In this document: positions 38,901-50,029 of the stretch, piece after piece
How the letters are laid out: each line of letters opens with the position of its first letter
How positions within the stretch are numbered: position 1 is the stretch's first letter
Assembly (NCBI GenBank): GCA_027575765.1
Contig: JANBPT010000206.1
Location: forward strand, 1-56,556
DNA: 56,556 nt
Reading direction: 5' to 3'
From: Tieghemiomyces parasiticus
Taxonomy: Eukaryota > Kickxellomycota > Dimargaritomycetes > Dimargaritales > Dimargaritaceae
Program-made: the position numbers and the translations under genes
Notes under the pieces: generated by a model
Databases searched by the model: none
Seen by the model: the letters and a program-made list of their open reading frames with translations, nothing else
Told to the model about the DNA's origin: nothing

Positions 38901-41659
38901 GGCATGTTCTCAACAGGGATGGGCTCCGGCATGACGGTGGCCAGACTTTGGGCGAAGAAGGCGATGCGACGCTCGGCCTCACTGTTGGGGGGATAAAATT
39001 CCGTGTCGATGGAAGTGTCCTCTTGCGACACGAAGAAATGGGGAGGGTTAAGAATGCGCTTCCCGTCCTCCTCGCTGGGCACCTGCTGGTAGAGCAGCTT
39101 CTGGACGTGGTCTACCGAAAGCAAGTGCTCGCGGTACATGGAGATAACCACGGCGTTCCAGATCTGGGAGCAAAGGACTTTCGGCTTGTACTTGATTTCC
39201 ATGTCGGCGGTGGCCAGCATCTTGGCGTAGACGCGCTTGGGCAGGCGGGAAAAGATGTTGCGCCACGGGGACCAGATGGAGATACCGAGCTGGAAGGAGT
39301 AAAGCACCGAGAAGATGGTGTTCCAGATGACGTACCACAGGTAGGTATCGAGAAAGAAGAGCACCTGGTCGAGCATCAACATAAGGGCGAGGGTGATGAC
39401 ACCCTGTTGCGAACACAGGATGTTACCGAGGAAGGGAGTGGTACAGCCGCTAATCACCACGTTGTAAGTTGACTTGAACACGTCCTTGAAGGACAGGGCC
39501 AGGAAGAAGTACGACTCGACAAACTTGCACAGGAAGATGCAGCCCCACAAACCCAGGGACAGGGCACGGTCGTAGCCTCGGAGCGGGGGGAAGTTGCTAG
39601 TGAAGGTGGGGTTGGCGAGGTGACGGGCGTTGCGGTCCTTGTTGGCCGGCTTGAACAACTTGCCGAGGGGCACGACGGAGAGGGTGATGGTAACGATGAG
39701 CGAAAAGACAAACTGGAGGATACCGACGACTTTGGCGATGGTGAAGATGCTCTTAGTGGGGTCGCTGGAGAAGTTGTACACGAACGGGGTGGGGCCTAAG
39801 CAGATGACGAAGAAGATAAACAGGATACCAATGCGACGGAAGATGATGCGACAGGCCTTCCAATTCCAGGGGACGAAAAAGAGCTCGCAGATACAACTGA
39901 TGATGGTGATGAGCGAGGCGATGGCGCCGGCCACAGCCATAAGGGAAAGCTGCTTGCCAGTAATGTCGGGCTGGGTGGTGTTGGCGTTGGTCGGGTCGGT
40001 GGTGTCGATGGCGCCGTACATAAAGTCGGCGTTATACATCATGTAGTAGTAGTACACGGAGATATGGATTACCCAGATGCGCGAGAAGTTCGTTATCAAA
40101 TGCATAAACGTTCGGCGCTCCTTGTACGTCTTGTAGAAGGCCTTTTTCCACCGAACCTCCTTGAGACGCTCCCAGCGGTCGGCAGGGGGTAAATCCATAA
40201 GTTTCGACTTGTCCTCCAGGGTGAGGCGGCGCAGATCGTCAGGAGTCCAGAATAGTTCGTTAATATCGTCGTAGCCGACGGTCTGGGCGTGATCGCGCTC
40301 ACGCTTAAGGTAGCGACCGTTAACGACCTCGTACGTCTCATCGCGACAGAACATGTAGAGGGGCGTGACCAGGTCGCGGAGATAGGTTCCCTCGGGCACG
40401 GGCTCAACGCGGGCCTGACAGGCCGGAGACTGGAGGTGGTCCCAGGCGCACTTGAAAAGGAAGCACAGGCACTCGGAGGTGAAGCGGAGTACGCAGGCCT
40501 CGCCCCACAGGCACAGGTAGAGAGCCAGCTGACGCACACGATCATACTGAGACATGGCGTTCATCTGGGTGCGCCAGTGCTCCTCGAAGCCACGAAGCGT
40601 CTCCTGAGCCTCAAGGTCAAACGCGGCGGCGGCGTCGTCGGGTTCCTGGCCCTCCGACTTGTTAGAGCCCTTAGTACGGACCGCCGGAGTGTCACGATCG
40701 AGCTGGGCCGAGAAGTACCAGCGGCGGTAGTTGGCGTGATCGCCCCCTAGGTAGTCGGCGTGCAGGGTGAGCAGGGCCTGGCCGGGGCTCATGCGGGAGG
40801 CGCGGGAGTCCAGCTGAGTGAGAAGTGCCTCGCACTGGTTGCGCACACTGTCGGACTGAAAGCCGAACTTGTTGCCGAGGTCCTTGAACACGTCCTCAAT
40901 CTCATCCTTGGAGATGGGAACCTGGTTGGGATCGGACCAGGACGGGTAGGGGTGGTCAGTGGGCTCGAATCGCTCTGGGTTGGAAAAGTCAAAGTACGGA
41001 GCGGCGCCCGAGGCCGAGACCCAGGAAGTGGTACGCGAGAAGGACGACATGGAGCCGGTGGGGCGGAAGGCCTTCTTATTCTCGAGTAGAGCAATGAGGG
41101 ACTCGGCAGAGGGGGCATACGAGGCGTAGCGGCCGTCATCGATCCGAGCCTGCCGCATGAGATCCACCTCGGGGTGGCCCCCGACGGAGTTGGGCGTGCG
41201 GACAAGCGAAGAGCGCACCGAAAAGGCACCGTCGCTCATATCGTCGGATTCGGACCCGGGGCCGCGCGGGATGCCCTTGCCCTTGGCAGACTTGGGGGTC
41301 TGCTGGCCGCGCACGACATGGCCGTCCGGGACGGTCATATGGGGGTCAAAGCCACCGGGGTGCCCGGATGAACCCTCCCCGTGTAGGTAGGTACCATCGG
41401 GTAGGTAGTCGTGCTCAGAGTAGCCGGAGTTGCGGGCATAGTAGGAAACATCGAACGACTCGGGGCGGTGGTTGGCGTACTCGTCGTAATTGTCGTACAT
41501 GTCGTAGTAGCCGGGCTCGCCAGGCTCGCCGGCCGGATGCGGCTGAACGGGGTGGGGTGGGTAGGGCTGCTCACCGGCGGCAGGGTGGTGTTGGCCGTGA
41601 GTGTAGTTGTCCGCCGGGTCGGGTTGACCCGAATCGCTGGGGTTGCGACCGGAACTCAT
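35912..41659 (-). CDS. FKS1: 1,3-beta-glucan synthase catalytic subunit, FKS family (1915 aa)
   Basis: A single 5.7-kb frame with ATG at 41659 and the usual FKS length (about 1,880 aa). The N-terminal 250 residues are disordered (Pro, Asp, His, Tyr). The FKS1 domain-1 block follows ([19 protein letters not shown], near 370-400). A first set of membrane helices covers about 560-860, then a large cytosolic glucan synthase domain to about 1380 ([77 protein letters not shown]). A second helix set runs to the C-terminus. It makes linear 1,3-beta-glucan from UDP-glucose at the plasma membrane under Rho1 control and is the echinocandin target. Both drug hot spots differ from the Dikarya sequence (residues 719-727 and 1435-1442). 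Confidence 0.97.
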   Translation of the reverse strand: [1915 protein letters not shown]

Positions 41660-43110
41660 GGTGGCGGCCGGTCAGGTGCGGAAATCGAGAGAAGGCGGGA
41701 GTGAAGGTAGACCAGGTGCGCTAATATGGGACAACCGGGCGGGGAAAAGAGTTATGTTGAGTTAGGGTGGCGGGTAGTTTTTTTGCAGAACGTGGAGGTA
41801 ACAAATATCCGAGCGGGAGGATGGGAAACCGGCCGGGTGGAGCGGAGTTGCGTTGAGTGGTCGGGGGGATGTATGGAGGGGTGCGGAGGGCGGGGATTGG
41901 AGGACCCGCGGCGAAAGGTTGAGAAAGCGGGCGGCAGACGGTGAGGCGGGATGTGGTTAGTGACAGAGGTACGAATGAGATGGTCCTGCTGGTGTAACGG
42001 TGGCCACGTTGCGAAGGTAGGATGAAGAGAACCGGCTCTGGAGTCCGAATCGGCGACCTGCGACCAGATTAGTGAATAGGAAATAAACTGTAAGAAGGGA
42101 AGCCAGAGGCGCTCGACAGCTAGGAGGCGACAGGTGGAGCGTAATAGCAGCGAGGTGGAGAGCGGAAGGGTGGAGGACAAGCCGCAGAAATTAAGGGTAT
42201 GCTTTGTTTTCTGGCGGAACTTGAAATTATTGGGAGATAACGGATAGCGTGAGGGCCCGGAAATAAACCGGCGTCTCTAAATACAACTGCGATGGATATA
42301 GGAAAAGACGAGAGTTCTAATCCCGGAGGAACCTGGTCGGTTCGACCGCTTGCGAGGCAGAACCGGGGGTATTAATACTCGCGGGAGCCTACACTTTCGC
42401 CCACCCCACACTTACCAAAGTAGTAGATGGGCTGGCACCACAATGATGAGCGATAAAAAGGGGACAACCGCGGATGTAGCGGAAACTAACACGGATGGAC
42501 AGAGGGGGTCGATCCAGTGCCCAGGATGGGGAGACGGGCGAATGGCGGTGCGGTGGCTGCTAACAAGGAGTAAAGATGGGTGAGTGGTCGATTCGGGGTG
42601 GCAGGGAAGAGGGAATTAGTCCATGGCCCCTACATGATATTAGCCCATCGCAGTGCAGGCCAGGGCTGTCAATACCATCTGGCTAGCCATCAGCTCCAGC
42701 GCACCACTCTGTAAACCATGGGCAGCAAGGGGGGAGGAAGTGGCTGCCCCTCGTTCAAGCGAGCGGGAAATAAAAGTAGAGGGCGGTGGGCGAACTGGGC
42801 ACCAGATCGTGATGCGATTGGCCCGGCCGGAGTGCGAATCCTTGCAGCTACCACTGTCGCCAGTGGTAGGGCGACGATGGGCCGCAACAACACAAAGGGA
42901 GGGGGAGAAGAAGGGGCAGAGGCCCCGACCGCCCGAACACTGCACTGTGCGATAGTGAGTGGGTGGGAGGAGGGGGGTGATGGCTCAGCGCAGCAGAAAC
43001 AAGAACAACCAGGGGAAACGATAGGTAGCCAACAAGCCCAGGGGGGGATAGGCAGAAGACGCGGAGGGAGAGGGGGTCGATGGGCAGGTAGAGCCGGGGG
43101 GACGAAGGCG
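41660..43110 (-). promoter_or_regulatory. FKS upstream region, pyrimidine-rich on the sense strand
   Basis: The plus strand is G/A-rich from the FKS start to about 43.1 kb, so the FKS sense strand is C/T-rich over about 1.4 kb. This mirrors the chitin synthase leader in extent and strand sense. No gene is evident. Confidence 0.4.
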
Positions 43111-46100
43111 TGTCGCCGGATATGGCCGATGGAGGTGTGGAATGCTCTGGTGGGTGGGATGCTACCCCTTCCACTAAGGGGGTTAATGGAACGCCACGCC
43201 GGCTCGCATTGCTCTATGTCGCAAACCCACCCCCCCGTACCTGTGACACCTGCAGTTGGAAACTAGGAAACTCTGAAGCGCAATGTGGGGGGAGAGTAGG
43301 GCGGTTGCCATCAACAACAGGATGACAGCAACCATCGCTTGTCTAGTCCCACTACTTCTAGCGGCCAAGATGCAGGTGAACCTAGCACGCAGGCTAGCCC
43401 CGCCTGAGCTTCACCCGTCAAGGGAGTCCTCCGAGCCACGCGGTCGGGATGAAATCACAGCCCCTCCCCCATCCCGCTCCGCCATCTAGCCTGCGTCAAG
43501 ACCACCGCCACGCTATTTGGTGACATCGCCAATGTGCCATACCGTGTCAATCCTCTCCATCGGTTTTGGCCGGCAGACAAGCGAATAAGAGGTCGTCCGA
43601 AGGGAGCAACGAGTGACCTTCGTCAGGAGTGGAGGGGGAGGTTGGGAAAACAACTTCTTACTCCGGCAATCCCTCCAAGTGACACCCTATCTCTTACACC
43701 TTAGCGTCGTATCGCTTGGTCTATCCTGTAGGGACTGACACGCTTCTTGATATCTACAAATAGCAGTTGGACGAGCCGAACCGAGTGCTGAATGGCCCAC
43801 CGGTTTTTAACGTAGTCGCACGAGGCGTGCTGCATCCGAAGCACTATTTAACCCTTCTTACCTTTAGCTAACAGCGGACAGCCGGGCAGTCGTCGGAGGG
43901 AATATGGCACAATAGGCACTGAGGCTGAAGGTTGGAAGCGATGATGGTGTTTGGAAAATGAGTCGGTATGTTGGGTTTGTCAATCCACTAGCTGCAATAA
44001 TACAAACCGAGGTTGGCTGCGAGCACAGCCCCACTGAATGTCGTAGATAAATACTCAGGGGGGTGCCCAGGAAACGACAATACACGGCACAGAACGTTGA
44101 CAAACAGAGCGAAGTTGCCGAGATGCCATATATGGTGGGATGGTCATAATCTGCGGAGCCGATGCTTCATATCCGTTTTCTACAAGCCAGTGGTGCCTCT
44201 GGTAAATACCCACACATTACAAGCTGTGTGTGGGAGGGGAGGATGGCGGCCTAACCATTGTGGATGTTCAAAAATTGACACTCACTCATCATCACACGGT
44301 TTGCCGCACTGGTCAAGGTGGCAATGGAAAGGTTGGGCTTGGCACCACGGATGCCCCCCTTCAGAGATGGAATGGATAACTTACCGAACGGACCAGGGCA
44401 GCAAAGGCGAAAAGGACGACGTAGTCCACGGGGACGGCCGACACGGGAATGCTACCGGATATGACACGGCTAAAAATAGCACAGAGTATGGATAATAGTC
44501 GGTATGAGCGGAGTCCAAGTCCCATATTAAAAGGTGAGCAGTCATGGACGTCAAGTGTGTCAAGCGATGGTACATTGGTTAGTGTTAACTTCAGGAGCTA
44601 GGTTGCACGAAAACCAGGTACGGGCCAGAATGAGAAGTACAGGGGAAGGGGTGGTGGCGATTGAGAGAGATAAGCCTTGGGCCTCCACCAGTGCCAGGTA
44701 GCTTGGGCCAGGGGCCCTCCAATGGACTAGCGGAAGGGTAGGTTTGCATCCAGTGGATTATATAGGGGCACAACCAGGCTAGACATTAACTGTGGGCCAG
44801 GGGCTAGGTTTCTTGATCGACGTCCCTCCTCCCTTCGCCTTTCCTCATTCATCACGTCCCTCCCACACACCCTGCGCGTAAGAGGGGAGCGGCCGGCGCA
44901 GGCCTAGAGAGTGGTGATACCGACCATCCGACTCCGAGAGGGAGAGAGCCCTGAGAGGGGGGAGGTACAGAGCGAGCAGCTTGAACATCAAATCAACCCG
45001 CGACCTGCCAGATGGAGGTCGGAAGGTACTGCAGAAAGTACAAAGGCATTACAAGATACCAGGACGGGGTTAATGGGGACAGCAGCGGGATCTACTTACC
45101 TTACCAACGGGCTGTGCCGATGGATCGGTCCAGTTCAGCGTATGGGTCTACCTGAAGGTACAAACCGACAAATACGGCGAAGATGGATAGGGCGGAGTTC
45201 TCGACAGGGCGAGGTGTTCCCAGATGGACACGGTGGATCAGATAGGGTGAATAATAGTAGAAAGTGTAAGATAATGAGGTGATCCACAAGTTCAATTCGG
45301 AGGGGTTGCGGGTGCGGGGTGGTATAAATAGTTCGGGTTTGGGTAAAAGAGTATACTGGGAGAGGGGCAAGCGGGCAGCGGTATCACCGGAAAATTGGAC
45401 CGATCGAAGGTTGTGTGATGAAGAGAGGTAGCCAGGTTGACTGGATACTCTCGCGTGATAGGCGAATGACTACGGGGAGGTTGGAAGGGAAAGTGGGGGT
45501 CAGGAGTAGTGCCGACGGTGACGAAGATGGAACCCAGGGGTGACAAGGGTGAAGTCGAGTGGGGTTAGTGTCGGTAAGAATGGGGCGCGGTCGAGATGCA
45601 GAGCTGTGTGCGTGTACGTATTCGTGTGGCTGATAGTCGGGAAATGAAAAATGACAAAGGTCAAATGCAGCGTAGCGATGGGTTGCCCACTTGGTGTCCA
45701 TGGTCATCCGCCTACAGAATTTAGGCAAGGAGGTGAGTGAGTAATGTGCGGGAAAAGAGGTGGCATCGAGGCACAAGATAATTGGACATGTCTGCCGAGA
45801 AATGGCTGAACCGAGGTCAAAGCCATACACTATCGATGGCCAATCTACGAACAGCCCCCCACATACAAAAGAAAGACGAAATCTAAACAGGCTCGGTGTG
45901 CGGTGGCCCAGGTACAGAGACGATTCACACGCACATTGACACCTATGAATGGATTCTAACCGAACACACCCACGTACATACACACCCTTGCAGATACGGT
46001 TAGGAAAGGCTTACCAATAAGACACCTTGATAACGGAGTCGGGGTTGCAAGTGTATGTTGAGTATTAACAAGTGACCAGCACTATGTGCAAGATGAAGTA

Positions 46101-47591
46101 AAAAAAATTCAAAGTCAATGAAATGTAGTGGAAAATTGGCCGCGGAAATGCAATTGATAAATTCGGATGTGAAGCAGTGAGGCCGAACTAGCTGGCGAGT
46201 GCAAAGGGGGAGTTCCTACTTTATAACACCGTGGTGAAAGTCAAATTTGAGGGGTGAGTTGGCAGGGATAGACAAGGGCAGATGAGATGAGCGGGTGAAA
46301 CAGAGAGAGAGAGAGAGAAGTAGGAGGATAGGCACAAAGACTGTCGAGTGGGTCACCTTCGTAGTTTAATAAATTGAAGGATGCCGGCACTAGTTTACAT
46401 CGGACCAACGATAGCCGTTCGCCGGAGTTCGGGCCCCCGGTCGCCATTAGACTGCTGGCCCGCCAACAAAAGGCGAGAGGGCGAAGAGGAGGGTGCGGGG
46501 TGGGGAGTAAAACGACGCTGTGATCAGCCCTACCCTGGGGCGGCTCTTTGTCACCTGGCCTTTGTCACCAGCTGCCTATCCGCAGTGCTCTTCCTCCCCC
46601 ACCACCACCATGACCTGTCACTAGCGTCGTCGGCCCGCCCATGGCTTGGCAGCGCATTGTGGGTGTCAGTCAGCTTGGTCAAGTCTAGTCTGGGCGATAG
46701 TAAAAAAAGGGGGGATTAGCGTCAACCAAACCTTTATATTTTATACGTTATTTTATTCGTACCGTGGGTCGCAATTTCTCTTTTTGACAAGCAGTATTGG
46801 CCCTCAACGCCAGCATCCTCCCGTCATCCACCACCTCGTTTCACTTATGGTATTTTCATACTGACCCTTCGGGGTTTGAAATATCGACGTGCATTGAATC
46901 GGTGAGATTTTATAAGCACCATCATGCTTAGCTATCGCCCTAGATAAACGCCAAGTAAGCCCATGCACATCGGAGTTTTGGAGGCATCCGGGTGTGCTGT
47001 CGCGTATGCGATGGTCGATTAATCATGTGGTAATATTGCTAATCAAAAGTTAAGACGTATGATGGTGATATGGGGCTGCATTTGCCGCCAACATACTGTC
47101 GCAGGGGTTCCAGGATAACGCAAACAACTTTCCCAACCGAGTTCTCAACGAAAATGACGATGGTGCAGCATATTTTTTGTCAATACTGGTAAATTAATTT
47201 CCGAACGTATCATTTACTGATGTCAATGGTAAGCCGATGCTACTTCGGGGGCAGGAAACAAGGCGCAGGCTGTGGGACAGGCGATATACCTGTCCATTAC
47301 CAACGGTACAGGTTGTCCCTGGTGGTCGTCTGGCGTACCATGAGGGGCCACACTATCCCTATGCACGCAGGTGGTAATTGCTGCCCTGGGCAGTTCGCCC
47401 TAGTTTAGCACAAGTCATAGCTGCGCTTGAGTGCCTGTCTTGGCTACGGCCTACATTATACAGGTCCGACAAGGCCAAAGGATGTGGGCTACGATTAAAT
47501 TACGCCATCCATCCCCAACGCGGCAGGGTCGGTTTCAGATCCTCCCGGGCCACGGCCGACTTTTTGACTCTTACTAAGTGCACAAGTTAAT
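43111..47591. other. Long intergenic region, no gene recognised
   Basis: No frame resembles a known protein. Purine-rich stretches on the plus strand occur at 44.9-45.6 kb and around 46.3 kb, and a perfect TATAAATA lies at 45323-45330. A 199-codon minus frame (45384-45983) overlaps the biased stretch and looks like chance. Confidence 0.45.
46302..46319. repeat. (AG)n microsatellite
   Basis: Eighteen bases of AG repeat, ending in AA, within a purine-rich stretch. Confidence 0.9.
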
Positions 47592-48275
47592 ATGACTGGG
47601 TATCGATGGGAACTTATCGCCGGCTCTGGCGTTGAACTTGTGGGTCCGCCACCCGGTGCAAGGCATGTCCATGAATTAGTGCGGATGTATCAGTCCATTA
47701 CGTCGGCCCGAACTAAATCACAGTTAATCAAAGTACTCACAGTAAAGACTATGACCTCATTGATTATCGCCACATAACCCCCGGTTTTAGTACCGATAAA
47801 CAGGTAGACCTGGTAAACTTTCGCGTTTTAAGCGACCAGACTTTCGGCTTCCGGACAACGGCCACAGTAATTGCCGTCCGCTATTATCGCTGTGTTACTC
47901 ATGCCGAGATTGATTAGGATGAACCAGAATCGTCGCACTGGTTCTCATCCTTCTCCAATGAGGACGATGGTGGCCTGTAGCCAATACCGTTTCGTAGGTA
48001 CAGCCGCAGATATAAAAAAACGGCGCAGCAACCGCATTGGCTGAGTGCTCGACGTCCATTGTAAAAGATACCTACGTGTTGGAGCGGAGCGACAGGGTAG
48101 GGCTTAGCATTCGCACCACCCCCATCAGCAGCGCATGAAATGAATCCCGGTGCCGCCGTTACCCTGTTTACGCTATTGTCGAGATTATAGGCTTCAATAA
48201 AGGTATTGACACACGCTTTGTCTACTGGATGCCGAAAATAGGCAGACGCCTTTATGCTGCACCCTTAGCTTGATT
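47592..48275 (+). pseudogene. Coding-like relic of an unidentified gene, broken by a frameshift and stops
   Basis: Protein-like segments follow each other in different frames. One frame from 47592 ends with a helix-like stretch containing ELVRMYQS and KSQLIKVLT. A second frame takes over around 47735 with YDLIDYRHITPGF and FRVLSDQTFGFRTTATVIA, reaches TAG at 47915, stays protein-like (DEPESSHWFSSFSNEDDGGL) and meets another TAG at 47978. A third segment near 48166-48269 reads VYAIVEIIGFNKGIDTRFVY. I do not recognise the family; a transposon-derived or lineage-specific gene is possible. The call rests on amino-acid texture, not on a match, so it may be wrong. Confidence 0.35.
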
Positions 48276-50029
48276 ATCGAGGGACAGTTCCGCTAGGCGT
48301 TATCAGGCCTGCCATATTCAAACTGGAGCATGGAGAACTCATTAAAGTACGTTGGTTTAAATTCCCCGCAGAGCATGAGGCTCACACCAAGGAGAGGGTC
48401 GTCGGTCGATCCCCTTAAACAGGCCACAAGATGCTTGCATAGGGAGGGGGGAAGAAGAAAGAGAAGGGGGCGATCTTTCGGTAAGGGCAATCCGGAGAGA
48501 AGATCTCGCTGATCCTCCACCGTAGCCGCTAGAAGTCGAGGACGCAGTATTTGCTAAGGCCCAATCACACACTTCGCTGGATCATGCCTATGGAGATTAG
48601 GCGAAAGCTCACTAAAAAATATGGGTTAGGTATATTCCAGATAGCCACGAGGGACATGGATAACCCAACCGTCAGTCCAGACCGACCCAGGTAGGTAAGT
48701 AGGTGAGGGAAATTCACTATGGCGTATTGCATTGGTGTATTAAACCTCCGTGGCGCACCTCCGCCGACTGCAATAGTTGGGCGGACGTCTGTAGCGTAAC
48801 CGTAACGGCGGAGTATGGCTTGAAGAGGTGGGCATTAGCCGCACTGCTTCTGCCAGGTCTTTCACCATACCCAGCACATCCAACCCCCACCCGCATATCT
48901 GTTGGGGTGGTTTACGGAGGCGGGGTGCGAGCCAGTGCTGAACGGGCGGGGATGCAAAAAAAAGGTGGGCATCTGCGCCTGATGCTTCCGACTGACGTAT
49001 TCGGGGCTGGCCCCAGGCCGGAACCGGGACCAGTGTCGCAAGTCCTCGATATCGCTGTGCTGGTCAATGAGCCACGATACACCCTCTCACCCCACCGTTG
49101 CTGTTCGCCTCGATGGCCACTTTACGACAGCCGTGCAGTCTCTCTGCCATTCCCGGCTTTGTTGGAGTAGGCGGTTGACCTGGGCCAGCTGGGAGAGGTC
49201 TGGCGCGTAGCATAGGGTTAGTTCCATATCTGCGGGAGCAACCGATACTGTCCCCCTTTTGGGCCACAGCTTAATTAATGTAAAAGTCAAATGTTGCCGA
49301 AATCTGCGAAACGAAACGGTCTGAACCTGTCGCCAATACATGTTGGCGTGAGAGAAGGCCCCCTCCGCTCGACGTGCTCTAACATGTACTCCATCCTTAC
49401 TGACGTTTGTGTCCCACCCATCTTTACAAGGCTATGATGCGAATATCTGCTTCCACCCCGCATAGTCGCATTACACACCATCCCGGCCGTCCGTCGTCGG
49501 TGACTTATATACCGCCCTTCCTGGCGTCACTAGCCCTCTCCACAGTCTTCAGCTCCACATACCTTGCCATTTCCACTACTAACCCCCCCCCCCATTTGCC
49601 AACCACGCTATCCCTCTACCGTCGAGATAGGTAAGTGAGCATCCCCTACTGTGTCACTTCGGTGGTCAATACTACGTGGCCCTTGTATTTCTACTGGGAA
49701 ATATGCTACATAATTTTCTGCCGACTATTCACGGAACAACAACATAAAACCCCTGCTCTTCGAGTTTATGTAAGCCTTTGGCTATTTCGCCAGCCGTTGG
49801 TCCCTCGCTCCCCTGGAGTGTTGGAAGGATGAGCCCCTATGAATTCCATGGCGATATAGTCCATTTTTCGAGGGGAGCAGCGACGGACCGGCTATGGCTG
49901 AGGGTAACACCACTATACACAGGGTGGGTGATAATTGGGGGCAGACAGTGGCTGCGTTATACCGTAAATGGCGTCCCCAGCGCGCCGATCCGCTGTCTCG
50001 TATGGTCTCCTCACTACCCCTCTCCGGCG
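48276..50029. other. Intergenic region, no gene recognised
   Basis: Only short frames occur (up to 155 codons at 48703-49170), with no recognisable protein. Confidence 0.5.

Noticed and set aside
38468..39472. 334-codon open frame opposite FKS
   Set aside because: Antisense shadow within the FKS catalytic domain; no recognisable motif.
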